From Austropuccinia psidii (lineage: Eukaryota > Basidiomycota > Pucciniomycetes > Pucciniales > Sphaerophragmiaceae), in NCBI GenBank assembly GCA_023105745.1, contig JALGQZ010000003.1:45904185-45968184 (forward strand): 64,000 nucleotides of DNA, read 5' to 3'. Shown in pieces: positions 21,626 to 33,150 of this stretch; position 1 is the first letter of the stretch, and each line of letters starts with the position of its first letter. The position numbers were made by a program, and so were the translations under genes. The notes below the pieces were generated by a model. The model did not search any database. It had not been told where the DNA came from and was given only the letters and a program-made list of their open reading frames with translations.

Positions 21626-23588
21626 AATAATATTGATACTCTCATGAAAGGAATTCCACATTTCGATCTGATTAATATTGAATTTAATATTTAATACTTG
21701 CCTTGCAGTAAGTATATCTTAATAATGATGTTGTAAAATGGATTTCAAATCTCATATATTATATGAAAAGAAGAATTGTAAAGAGACTTGAAATTTTCTG
21801 CATTTTTCAACTATTGGGAACATTGTATTTTGAAATCCTTGGTTTTGTATATAAGTCTTGAAAATTGTGCTTAACTTCTTTATAAATTGGGACTTCCTGA
21901 GAATTGATATACCAATATGACCTTATTTGCAAAAAGTAATTGATTAATATCAATAGACATGATCCATTATTAATTCAAATGCTTTTCATCCTGTGAATTA
22001 AAGCCAGAGTTCATGTATTACACCTAAAAATGGCTTGAAATATGATATATAATCACAATATTGTAATACAAATATTTTTCCTTTATTTAACCAAAGAAAA
22101 GAGAAATGAATTAATCAAAATGCAAATTAGGGAGGCTTTATAGGTCATAATCTGAAAGAGGGAGGCCTTCTCTTCTAAAAAAAATTATTTATATTACCAA
22201 AAAATAATAATCAAAAATTAAGCCATGTTTGAAGCTCCTAATGAGCATAAACAATAATTTTCACCTCTCATTTAAAGCTTGTAGTTTGGATCAAATTGAA
22301 ATAATTTAAACATCCAAACAGGGATATCAAATGTTACTATCCTTAAGACTTTAATAGCTAGAAAAAGGGTAACAGACTACTCCCACTTAAGTTAGTAAAA
22401 AAGAAAACATGTTATTTTCACTTCTCATTTAGATTCTACAGCTATGATGATAGAAAAATCAAATAAAATATTTTGTTTAAGGTACACAGGAGTGGTATCC
22501 AGTAATATTGCTAACCTTCCTTTATGGAATAATAAGCAGTAGCTATCAAGGAATTTTTCTTGAAACAAGGTAATTACCATTTAAAAAAAGGAAAACGTAC
22601 TTCTACAATGTATAGCTTTTCCATACTTATTACAAATTGGTTAAAATGCTTACTATCTTAAAGACCTCAGTGAGAGCTATTCTCTGATTAAACTTTGATA
22701 TTTTTATCTTGAAAAGTAGTGAATTTTTAGGTATTCAATGCTCCAATCCAGCATAGAGCTTTAAAGGTCTATTATTTGGAATATTTCTCAATTTAATTGA
22801 GTAGAAATTTGGAGACCTTACCCAAAGGTATTTTTCACTTGGAATATTTATAATCTGATCAATAAGAGTCTCAAAAAAGCTCCTGTACAGTCCTGTACAG
22901 TCTTGGAGGTGTCAGAAACACTAGAACATGTCTAGAGAGGCTGGAGGGGTAAAATGACCATCTTTGGTGGCAAAGTCACATTTAACCACAATCTAAGGCT
23001 TTATTTTGAGCTTGGGACTACAGGTTTGCATCATGAGTGAATTTGTTAACTTTGTAGCAATGTTCAAATTTGAATAGTACAACACTAACTTGAATTAAGA
23101 AAAAGTAGGCCTTCTCCTCACCAAAAAACTAAATGATCTTCTTTAAAGTGATTTTCACCTAGTAGAGCTGTAACAAAGGTTGTTACCCTTTTAATTAGCC
23201 AAAAATAGTTGAAATATTCATTATTTTGATAATTATTAAAATAATAAAATTTTGATAATTGAAACCAGACCTCTCATTATATACATAACCATGGTATTAT
23301 GAGAGTACAACCCTTTTAAGCTTCTTTAAGTACTGATTTCATTTTACACCCATTTCTGTAGCTTGCCATTACAATATGGAATAGTAGTCCTGGAAAATAT
23401 TTACTATTCAAGAGCTTCATTTAATATATGTTGTAAGGTTTGGATGTGAAGTTTTAATCAAAGGCAATTAGGCTTCCTGTCCTGAAAGTTTTACAAGGTA
23501 AAATTGTGTAAAAATAGTAGTTTTAAGGGTTTTCAAGAGAAAAAACACCAAAATTATTCTTTTTGAATATTTGAGTATGAAAAAATAA
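21626..23588. other. AT-rich DNA without a recognisable gene
   Basis: No usable coding frame. A 10-base direct duplication of TCCTGTACAG occurs near 22883-22902, of no evident function. Confidence 0.55.
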
Positions 23589-24592
23589 TGTTATAAAGAT
23601 TTATTGTTTCACCAAAAATACAAACATATTCAAAAATACTCAACAGGAGATATTTATGGCTACCAAATAAACTTTATCAAGAGAAATTCTAAATGAAGTT
23701 AATTGAGAAAAGAAATTCTGGAGATAATATGAGGAAAAAGTCTCTAAGATGACAATGAAAGAGAAAACATACCCAAAAGCTATTAGAGTGCATTTGGGAA
23801 AAACATGACAGAGTTGATGGTGATAAATGATGCTTTTTTAACTTTAGAGGTGGTCTCATGGTTGAAAGGTTTAAAATTATTTGAAAGAGTTTTTTTGAAT
23901 ATATTCTGGATTGGTTTAACATTTTTTAAACTAATTGTAAAAGGAAAAGATTCTAACATGAAAAAGAAAGGATGTTGAAAGAAGAAATTCTTTCATAACA
24001 ACTAGTTTTCTTCCCCTAATAGGAAAAATTCTTCTTGTAATTTTTTGTAAGCAAACTGACAACATTAATGTCTATTATGGCACCATTGAACCCTTTCTTG
24101 GATAAAAAAGAGCTGTTTTTAGCCTTTTTTTGCTATTTTTAGACGATTTAGTTCTCTGAACCAGTCATTTCTATAGTAATTGTTGGTTTTGAGCCTTCAA
24201 AATCAATAAAACCTTTGGAAGAGCATATAATATAATGTAAAGCCTTTTTCATTAATTTTGTTTTGACTTAGGTGTAGTTTTAACCTCTTGACCACAATAA
24301 AAACTGCCCTGGTTGGTATCAGAAACTCATAATAAATTGAGTCACAGACCCTGTTATTCAATTCCAGGAAAAAGCAATGAATTTTTGCATAAATTTTGAT
24401 TACTGACCCCTGTCAGAACAGAATTTGGGGTAGTCTGGCACCCTTGGAACCAGGACTCCTTTTTCCTGCAAACTTTAATCTTTCCAATCTATCTTTTCTT
24501 TAAATTTCTCATAATGTATTATACTTAAATTCTTTCACATTTAATTCAATTGAAAAATTACAGCACACCATTGTAATGCTTAATTCTTGATA

Positions 24593-24618
24593 GGGGGTGT
24601 CAAATTTGCCAAATCCCA
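24593..24618 (+). repeat. Left terminal inverted repeat of element B
   Basis: GGGGGTGTCAAA, then a CCAAATCC block shared with the reverse complement of the right end at the same spacing. It is followed by many subterminal copies of CCAAATCCC or its complement up to about 24690. Confidence 0.85.
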
Positions 24619-24931
24619 CACTCCAAATCCCAAGTTTTTTTTGCCAAATCCTGCATTAACTTTTTGGGATTTGGGAAATCCCACACCTCAAGAGGTGAGG
24701 TATTTTGAGGTACAAAAACCCAAGTTTTTTGTTACAAAATCTCATGTTTAGATACTAAAATCCTACCTTTAGATTCACTTAAAGGGACATTTTTACCACA
24801 CACAACTCAGTAAGAGAATGTTAAATTGAATAAAACTGCCCTTCTCTTGAATAAAATTTTGAATATACTGGTCATTTATTAAGTTATTTGATTTCCAATT
24901 TCATTTTCTATACATCTTTTCTTCATTTACC

Positions 24932-26178
24932 ATGCCAAAGGCATTGCAAAGGCTACCTTTACTTCAGACCTTAAACTCACTTCAATTCATCAATGCTCTC
25001 AACTCTGATAGTGATTCTTATATCCAGGAACATATAATCTTATTAGATATGATAACATCACAAAGATACATCAATTATTGTAGAAGATATCCATCACATT
25101 ACATGTATACAATGAATGATTTACAAAAATTATCATCTGAAAAGTTTCAACAGCTATGTAAGACCACACATGAATCATTTGAAAAATTGGTTTCACAAAT
25201 TCGAGATGATAAAACGTTTCAAAACTCATCAAAAAACAAACAATGCAATCCTGCTATCCAATTGGCTGTGGCACTATCAAGGCTAGGATCAAATGGCAAT
25301 GGGGAGGCTTTGGGAAAGATTGGAATGTTATTTTGAACTAGCCATTGGGCTATTGTGTTGTACACTCAAAGAGTGATCTAGATATTAATGAAGTTGAAGT
25401 GCAAAGTGATTTTGTAGCCAAAAATAGAACAACAAAGAGAGATGTCTCAAGTAATGCAAACAGAAGGTTTCCCCGGGTGCATTGGGTTTATTGATGGGAG
25501 TCCCATACCATTATCACAATGTCCCCCCAATGATGGTGAAGCCTATTTTGGTCGCAAAAAGAGGTAAGCAGTTGAATTTTTATTCTTTATTTCATTTTTA
25601 CTGATTGTTTACAATAAAGTTATTCTATGTCAATACAACTAGTTTTCAATATAAACAAACAGTTCACTGCTCTACATGTTGGTTGTACTGGGTCTCTTCA
25701 TTATTCAAATGTCTATAAACATATGAAAATTGCACAAACACCTCAAGAGTCTTAATAAAAGGATAAGTACTTACTTTTCAATTCAGCATATGCAAGCTCT
25801 CCTTGGGTTGTTCCAGAATATAAGGGAGTTGTAGCACAGAATGAAGACAACCCTTCTTTCAATTACTGTCTAGCAAACTCAAGGGTCAGAATTAAGCATG
25901 CAATTGGAATTTTGAAGGGGCCATGGTTTTCTCTAAGGGAAATGCAAAATCAAATGAGGGATAATAATTAAATTGAATATTTTGTTGGTTGGGTTGTTTC
26001 TTGCACAATTTTACATAATATGTTAGTACAAATTGGTGATGAATGGTTTGATCTACATGAGGATGATGATCCACCACATGCAGAAAATCTGTCCAATAAC
26101 AAGATTGGGAAATATGTGGTAAATATTCATGAAAAAATTAAACCAATTACTTTGGCATGGAAAGATAGTCAATTGTGA
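24932..26178 (+). pseudogene. Inactivated PIF/Harbinger transposase of element B
   Basis: Aligns throughout with the element A transposase. It is open from the ATG at 24932 to a TGA at 25334-25336, then continues in the same frame with two TAG codons to FIDGSPIPLSQ near 25490. The intron starts at the GTAAGC after AAAAAGAG at about 25565. In the second part the second catalytic Asp is Tyr (SLHYSNV), and the catalytic Glu is Lys in the RIKHAIGILKG block near 25890. A further TAA follows the MRDNN sequence near 25970. Several lesions fit C-to-T or G-to-A transitions when compared with A (for example Trp and Gln codons become TAG). It cannot encode active transposase. Confidence 0.88.
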
Positions 26179-26265
26179 ATTTCATTGGGAGCATTGATCT
26201 ATGTACTTAATTTAATGGCATACAACAGAATGCGGATGTTATTGGTAAAATAAAACTATTTAAAA

Positions 26266-27360
26266 TTAATATTTTCTAGTTCTTTTGTGGTCCTGCATAT
26301 TTCTTTCAAAGTACCCATTGACTTTTGAATTAATTTTGGTGGGTGTCATTTTCAAGAATTTGTCACCTAAATTAAATAATTTATGGTTGATTTGAAAAAA
26401 ACATCCAAAATAAGTCATTTCATCATGATTGATAATTTCTGGAGGTGGTTTTGTTGTATGACAAACAATTGTTGATGTCTTCCAAAGAACTTCCATGATG
26501 CCAGGTTTTTTTGAAAAATTAATCTCCATTTTCAATTTGGGGAAGTGCAAGCCATTTCCAGAGGGGGTGAAGATAGTTAAAAGGGGATGGAAATCTTTTT
26601 TTGATACATAATAAAATATACCATAAGTCCAGGAATTGAGATCATTCAAATCTTGGTGTGGCTTATTGAAAAATCCATCTTGAGTGACAATGACATTGGT
26701 AAATGATTTGAAATCTTCCTTTGGATTTGCAGAATTCCACAAAAGATGACTGAAATTTGGAATTTGGCTGCTTCAATTAATGACTTATTTTCATTTGCAG
26801 CTAATTTTTACAAGTGGGAGATTCTCAAGTAAACAAATTTGTCATATTGATGAAGTTTGGTCCATTTATTATTATCTTTTTCAATTTGATGAGGAGTTAA
26901 ACCTGGTTTTCTGGAGTAAACACCTAATTATAAAAATTCTGTAATTACTTAGAAATTATGGAAATAATAATCAAAAAAGATCACACACCTGTAGATTTGC
27001 CAGAATCTGAACCAGGAAGAAACCCAATACCTTTCATAATGCCACCTGAGACTTTCTTATTGGTTTTAATTTCTTGTTCATTTTGAGATAAGGAATTTAA
27101 TGTCATAATGAGGTTTTTGATCATTTGAGAGTGGCCAGAAGAATTGTCAAAAGTGGTTATTTCATAAAATATGACAGGTAAAAAGGGTGTTTTGGTTTTA
27201 TCAATGAGTATATAAGGATGGGGTAGAGTGTTGAGTGATGGAATTTTTAACCATGAGGCATTGGCTTATTTCTTTTCAATTGAAATGGTTGAGAAGTTTT
27301 TATATTCTGTGTTTGAATGGCCAAAGTGAGACGTGATTTGTTTTGAATCATGGATGTGTT
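26266..27360 (-). pseudogene. Tet-like 2OG-Fe(II) oxygenase pseudogene of element B
   Basis: On the minus strand an upstream exon (about 27360-26989) encodes LPHPYILIDKTKTPFLPV and VSGGIMKGIGFLPGSDSG. A 65-base GT-AG intron lies at 26924-26988. The next exon continues GVYSRKPGLTP and reaches the catalytic region at 26742-26266, where FFNKPHQDLNDLNSWTYGIF carries the HxD iron ligands, VCHTTKP the probable third ligand, and YFGCFFQIN the end of the core. Defects are a TAA within the upstream exon near 27270, a TAA at 26808-26810 and a one-base frameshift near 26755. This is the domain order of fungal TET/JBP-family oxygenases. It is convergent with the transposase, 87 bases apart. The true 5' end is uncertain. 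Confidence 0.75.
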
Positions 27361-28895
27361 GTCTTTGGATTTGGGTGAGTTTTCTTTTATTATTTTATTT
27401 GGTATTATTCTCCTCATGATGGTCTATATTTGGTTTAGTCCTAACCATGATGTCATCAGAATGATTTGAAGAGTGAGACAGAGGAGGAGGTTTTTTTGAA
27501 TTTCAAAGAAGATGGAAGGGGGCTAAAATTGAATGACATTGGACAATAAACCCTTATAAATAATCCACCCCTATATTAACAAATAAATAAAAATATTAAA
27601 CAAAAATTAAAAATAAATAAAAATAAAAAAAAAATCATGAGTCAGTATTGATAATAATCAAAAAAAGAAAAAAATAATTATAAATTAAATATGATTATGA
27701 TTAAAAATAATTAAATGATGATTATTAAAAAAAATTGAAATCAGTAATCATAATGATCAAACAAAGAAGGGTCAGTAATCATAATAATCAAAATAAAAAA
27801 GAAAATAAATCAGCATGAATTCAAGGTGATTAGGAATTAGGAAAAAATAAAAAAAATAATCATCAAATTATGATGATTAGTAAAAAGAAAGTAAGTATCT
27901 GAATCAAAAAAGATTAACAATTGGAAAAAGATTAATTGGTGTCAATGGCCTCCAGAGCCCATTTAACTCAAAAATCAAAAAAAAAATGCGCTGAATTGAT
28001 TTGGAATCAATTTGTGAGGCCTTCCAAATTGATTCCAAATTGATTTGGAGCAAATTTGAGGGCCTAAAGCCTGGAACCTCCCAAGAGCCTTTTTGGGAGG
28101 TGGGAGGTGAAGGGTTGAGTGAAGTTGAAGGTGGATGAATGGGAGGAGGAAACTGTTAAAAAAGGAAAATAAGATGGAATTACCTATAATTAAGAAAAAT
28201 TTAATAAGCTATTAAAAAGAAAAAGAGTTTGAGGGAGAGGTGGATCCTGAGAAAAAAAGGAAAATTAAAATTACTTACCTGAATTAAAAAAAAAAAGCAA
28301 TTTTTTTGGAATAATCTAAAAAAAAAAAATTGAATTGAACAGTGAGAAGTTGAGCCTGTTAAAAAAATCAAAAAATAGAGAATTTACCTGATTTAAAAAA
28401 ATGAGTTTGAAATAAAGAGCTGGGAGAAACAAAAATTAAAAAAAAATTGAAGCAAAATAAAAAAAGAAATTAAACTAAAGAAAAAAAACTTTTAAAGATA
28501 TATATAAAAAATCCAAAAAATTAAAAAAAAAGGTAACATTGAACACAAAAACAAAATAAAACAAAACAAAAATAAATTCAAGAAAAATATAGAAAAACAA
28601 GCAAAAATCCAAAAAAAATAAAGAAATGTCAAAAACAATAAAATAACAAATAAAATTTCAAAAAAAGGAAAAAAGAAGCCATCCACTTGTATTTGGCAAA
28701 AAATCCACAAGAAAGGTAATACGGAGGGAGGCTTCAATTTCAATTGGAACAGCCTTGGACTTTGGTATTTGGCACATAAATTCTTGTTGCAAAACTTTCC
28801 CAAATTTTCCATTTTGTAATAAATTGCTGTTAAATGTCACAACATAAGATCAATCAAAAATTGGTGCCCCAATTTAGCATAAAGATCAGTTTTAT
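27361..28895. other. A-rich spacer inside element B
   Basis: Mostly A-rich simple sequence on the plus strand, with an inverted-repeat core near 27990-28050 (CAAATTGATTCCAAAT and its complement). A minus-strand frame at 28840-28658 has a less biased stretch (NLLQNGKFGKVLQQEF) that may be a remnant of a 5' exon of one of the neighbouring genes. I cannot assign it. Confidence 0.45.
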
Positions 28896-30301
28896 TTAAC
28901 AAATCACCACATATGAAATCATCACATGACATATACCTAATATGTTATTTTGTTTTATTAATGTCAAAATGTGTTCCAGCTCATCAATTGGCCTGCTTGA
29001 TGGCAATGCTGCTATACTAAGATCCATCTGGAATTGCTTTTCCTTAAGTTCACATTCCTTACTCCCTGTTTCTTTTTCAAATTCATGTTTCTTGGTGTGT
29101 TGCTTCTCATCAAAATCCATTTTATTTTGCAGCTTGACTTCTTCAAACCATTGCTTTTCCATGTTGCTTTCTTTCTCTTCATTCCACCTCTCCCTGTCCC
29201 ACTCCAAATGAGCATTTTCACTGGTTTCACGAGCTAAGAATCATGACTTTTGTCAGTAGGATTGATCACAGTAACCATAAATCCAAAACATACACTTTTG
29301 CTGTGATTGAAGCAAAGTTGCATATTTTGGTGCAAACATATCTGTTGGCCTTTTCCTAGAACCACTCTTCTCATTAAAGTTGGGCATCAATGCTTGATTA
29401 TGCTTTTCTGTTAAATGCGTTATGCATTTGCTTTGTGCATCAAAGAAGAAATAATTAACAATGGATCTCATAAGTATCAGGCTTACACATACTTACTGAT
29501 TCATCTTGGAGGTTTTCCACTTAAACCAAGCTATCTCCATTATGAAGCAAAGGAGCAAGATTGACAGGTGATTCAAAATCATTATTCTCCTTTAAAAATT
29601 AAATGAGCTTTAATTATCACAGGTAAAAAGAGGAAGAGACGATACCTTACCTTATCAAGCAAAACATCATCATAATCATCACCATTTAAGCTGTCTTTTT
29701 CTCATGAATCATAGCTTGCAATGGGAGTGACATTGGGCTTTTGTCCAACAAGCACATCCATTTCAGAATAGCAAGGACACATACCTTCAAGCTTTTCACT
29801 CATTGATTTGATTCCTTAACTCTCATCTTCTCCCGTTAGTCCAGCCCTAGTTAAATTTTCAAATTTCTTGGCTGCCATATACTTCTTTTTATATGTTTGC
29901 CATCAATCTTGGATGCTGCTTGAGCTAAGGTTTAGGCCATGTTTTTATTATTTGTTGACCTCAATGACCATAAGCTGAAATCTATGCTGCTTTGATGAAG
30001 GAGGTCTTCCAATAGATGTTGAACCACTAGTACCAAAACATGACTCAAAATTGAATTTTATTGAAAGCCAATTAATTATGGTTAAATAATCTGTACATAT
30101 TAATTGACCTGATGGATGAGTCAGGCCAGAGGTGATCTTCATATCTGACTTGATGTGTCTTGCTTTGGAAAAAGACATTATTATATGGATGAGGAAATAT
30201 GAATGGACTGTAAGGCTTTTGGTCAGATTGTCCAAAATGGAGTATAGAAGAATATGTTGTACAGTTTTTAATTGTAAATAATCATTTGGGTTAGGTTTCA
30301 A
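28896..30301 (-). pseudogene. Myb/SANT-like DNA-binding protein pseudogene (Harbinger partner ORF)
   Basis: On the minus strand from about 30140, YLTIINWLSIKFNFESCFGT leads to GRPPSSKQHRFQLMVIEV, then SSSSIQD, WQTYKKKYMAAKKFE, LEGMCPCYSEMDVLVGQKPN, a KRPTDMF block near 29330, and a charged coiled-coil tail (EWDRERWNEEKES) ending near 28940. This order is what I know from the abundant rust-fungal Myb/SANT-like proteins, similar to the accessory DNA-binding ORF of PIF/Harbinger elements. Tandem TAA codons near 29945, a TGA before WQTYKK near 29910, a TAA near 29817 and a TGA near 29703 break the frame. Exon borders are only partly clear (a donor GTAAGG near 29650). Confidence 0.65.
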
Positions 30302-30432
30302 ACTGAAATAACAGATGCATAGGATTTGGTCAAAATACCAGGGGACTCAGTTAAAGTGCCTTGTGATTTACACATAATAGACTTGGGATTTAGTGTTGGG
30401 ATTTGGAACCCAAATCCCACATTATCTTAAGG

Positions 30433-30460
30433 CAGGATTTGGTGACTTTGACACCCCCCA
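30433..30460 (-). repeat. Right terminal inverted repeat of element B
   Basis: Reverse complement: GGGGGGTGTCAAAGTCACC followed by AAATCCT. It matches the left repeat at about 20 of 26 positions by eye. Subterminal GGGATTTGG words lie just inside it. Confidence 0.85.
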
Positions 30461-30984
30461 ATATGTGAATATAAGATCACTTATGTGATACACATGGATA
30501 TTTTGACATTTCAATTGGAAGTAATTCAATTCCTCCTAGCTTCCAAGCTACACACCACACATCTAGTTTAACACAAAAATTGCTCTTTAATACCAAATGT
30601 TTTTTTATTCAAGTTAGAGCTTTCAGGAATTTCATATTTTCATACATAAAATATTAAACACACAATTCATGCCTATTTAGAGTTAAGATACAGAAATCTC
30701 ACTCAGTGGAGACCCCACATGAAATTTAATGAGAAATCTAATGGTGAAATAATTTTCATTTGTTTGTTTATTTGATAGAAAATTAATAATAGCTCTTATT
30801 AGCTTTTTGAAATAGTACTTTCATTTTTGATATATTTGTTTAAAACTTTCTTTTATTCATTTTTCAAAATACAAATACTTTTTGAAATTTTTTCAAGGTT
30901 TTATCATATTTTATTTTCAATGATAGCCTTTATTCAATATCTTTGTGGGTTTTTGGGATATATTAAATTATCTCAAGTCTCACA

Positions 30985-31699
30985 TATTCACATAAATTGG
31001 AGATAGTACAGAAAAACATCAAAAACTCCCAAAATTCAAAATTTGGAACAAATTTTATTGTAAGATATTATTTATTTCAACTCAAATTCATGAATCAATG
31101 CAGGAGAAAGCAAAAAAATAAAACAAATCAAGAAAAATCCCAACCCTATTTACTCACCAAGAGATATTAATTATGTTTTATGCTTCCAGAAATGAAAGAA
31201 TAAATTTTCATATTTGAAAAATTTCCCCAAGCTGGTACCTGAATCAACAGATATAAACACTAAAGCCTGTAAATTAGTTTTTTGTTGATCTTGAATGATT
31301 AGGAAATGTGCAAGATTTTGTCTTCAAAGACATAAAGAAACTTTGAGGTGAGAAAACTGTTTCAAAAAATTTCTCAGAATCTTTGCATTGAAAAATGTAA
31401 ATAATCATTCTTCATCTTAGCACCTTATTAGATTTTGGTTTAATTGATGGAAAGCCCAAGTACCAATAAATTCAACGCTTCTAATTCTATTTCAGTGTAC
31501 TATTATGGCTTTATCAATAGAAATAATTCATGCATATCACACATTTCATATCAAAATATGCAAGTGAAATAAAATTTCAAAGCCATTTTTTAGATTTAAT
31601 TTTCATTGAGTGTTAGTATATTTCATACCAAATAATATAACATACAAGTCAGTATCATGACTTTGAAACAGTTAAATTGATTCAAAATAAGAATTAAGC
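30985..31699. other. AT-rich DNA without a recognisable gene
   Basis: Stop-rich on both strands. No motif recognised. Confidence 0.5.
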
Positions 31700-33150
31700 C
31701 TCCAATTTCATGAGTGACAGTGAGGATGGATCTGTTGAGAGTCTTTGTTGAAGATTTTAGATATCAATTTACTGTATAAAAACTACCATAATTGATACTT
31801 ATAACTACATATGATTTATTCTAAGGATACTAGAGTTCCATGACAGTTTTCCCACATAGGACTACTAAAATGAGATTGTTTGAGCTTTTTCCAGTGATAA
31901 AAGGCCTTCTTTTATCTCTTTTGAGGACTATGAGGGGCTTTTAAGCTCTTCACATGTCTTAAGAGTGGGAATATCCACCCTGGAGGCTGCACTGCGGCTG
32001 TATCCAATCAATTCTGAAATCAGTATGGTCAGGGTTGTGGTTTTGAGACCACAAATAATCTTTCTGGAGAAATACAAGGTGAAGAAATCCTTCGCATTCC
32101 CTATCAGCACCTTCATGATGGAACAGGTGTGTTTTAATGACTGATATTAGTAATTATTGATGGTTACAAGTTGTAAAAAACCATAATTTTGAGTATAAAA
32201 CCAATAAAGTTTGGTACAGGTTTTGCACAGGCTAGTTTTGTAAAAAAACTTCCAAACAAGATATCTCAGTCAATATTTGAGATATCAAGAATTCAAAGGA
32301 ACGTAATTAAAGGGCTTCTTTATCTCTTATTCTTACCTTTCATAAATATAGAAAGATTTATAAAAGTTTTAAGTTTTTTTGATGTATATTTGTACATCAG
32401 TATGTGGCTTTGAAAACCTCCAGGCCAGATGTCTTTGTCAACTTGCTAGATATTGGAATTCCAATGATAAAGGTTGGAGGTCTTGTGGAGGCCATAAAAT
32501 TTGTATACTTTAAAGCATATTTTTATGAATATATGGAAAAGATACAGGGGTTTATTTATTTTTCTATTTTCAGAAATACAGCATTTTGTTTAATAAACCT
32601 TTGAGCCAATCTCCCTTGCCCAATTTTTTTGATAAAAGTGTCCAAGTTATCTCAAATTGAAGCTCTCATAAAGATATTCAATTTGGTTATACTTTTGTAC
32701 AGTTTTGTATAATCCTTCTTGGACTTTTAGAGGTCTCTTTGGATTTAGCTGTGTGATTGTGGTATTTCCTCGAGTAGGAGCACTACTGAAAAATGGATGA
32801 TACCATTAGATAGCTCTAATTGAGATATTTAAAAAAATAACATTTTGTGGTGATTTCATCACACACACATAAGCTAGATGAGAGGGGAAAACAAGGTCCT
32901 TGCTTATTTTTATCTTATCTTTAGGTGGTTGTATTTTTTTTCTTCTTGTATCATTTGGATAAGAGTGGTATAGTCTTTTTTGTGTAATTTCCCTCTTTAT
33001 AAGTATAACTTTATGTATTGTATTTTTCAAGGACTTCATATAGCCTTGTTGAAGGTATTTGGATCTTATTCTGATGCTATGTTTGGAGTCACAGGCTGAT
33101 ATTTTCACTTTGTTTGATTTTCCCAAGGAAAAAAACTATTCTTGAAGATA
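31700..33150 (-). repeat. Old degenerate copy of LTR-like sequence related to the G2 LTR
   Basis: Patchy similarity to the G2 LTR at 45118-46020. GTGGTTTTGAGACCACA at about 32036-32052 matches GTGGTTTTGAAACCACA at 45122, and AATACAAGGTGAA matches AATACAGGGTGAA. ATACCATTAGATAGCTCT near 32802 matches CACCATCAGATAGCCCT near 45608. The order is preserved but much of the rest is diverged. The minus-strand 62-codon frame at 31928-32116 corresponds to the LTR frame at 45116-45307 and is not a gene. Confidence 0.45.

Larger units (their letters stand above)
24593..30460 (+). mobile_element. PIF/Harbinger-like DNA transposon B with transposase, Tet-like and Myb-like genes
   Basis: A 5.9 kb insertion in R2. 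Both ends carry the inverted repeat (left GGGGGTGTCAAATTTGCC, right ending GACTTTGACACCCCCC). It holds a transposase pseudogene (plus), then a Tet-like oxygenase pseudogene (minus), an A-rich spacer, and a Myb/SANT-like pseudogene (minus). ATA flanks the insertion on both sides (24590-24592 and about 30462-30464) and occurs once at the empty site in R1 (3102-3104). This indicates a 3-bp target duplication, the length typical of PIF/Harbinger. All three genes are broken, so the copy is non-autonomous at best. Confidence 0.82.
23589..30984 (-). repeat. R2: solo-LTR-like repeat split by element B
   Basis: The two parts, 23589-24592 and 30461-30984, align consecutively with R1 (2053-3104 and 3102-3722). 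It starts TGTTATAAAG and ends CTCACA, so the terminal dinucleotides are TG and CA, as expected of an LTR. Its intact length would be about 1.5 kb. The gap between the parts is exactly element B. No clear target duplication remains outside R2. Confidence 0.65.

Noticed and set aside
22880..22905. Direct 10-base repeat (TCCTGTACAG twice)
   Set aside because: Two units only, no flanking element or array. Not a CRISPR or a target duplication I can assign.
28896..29237. Plus-strand serine/phenylalanine-rich frames at 28942-29211 and 29034-29237
   Set aside because: Antisense shadows of the charged tail of the Myb/SANT-like pseudogene.
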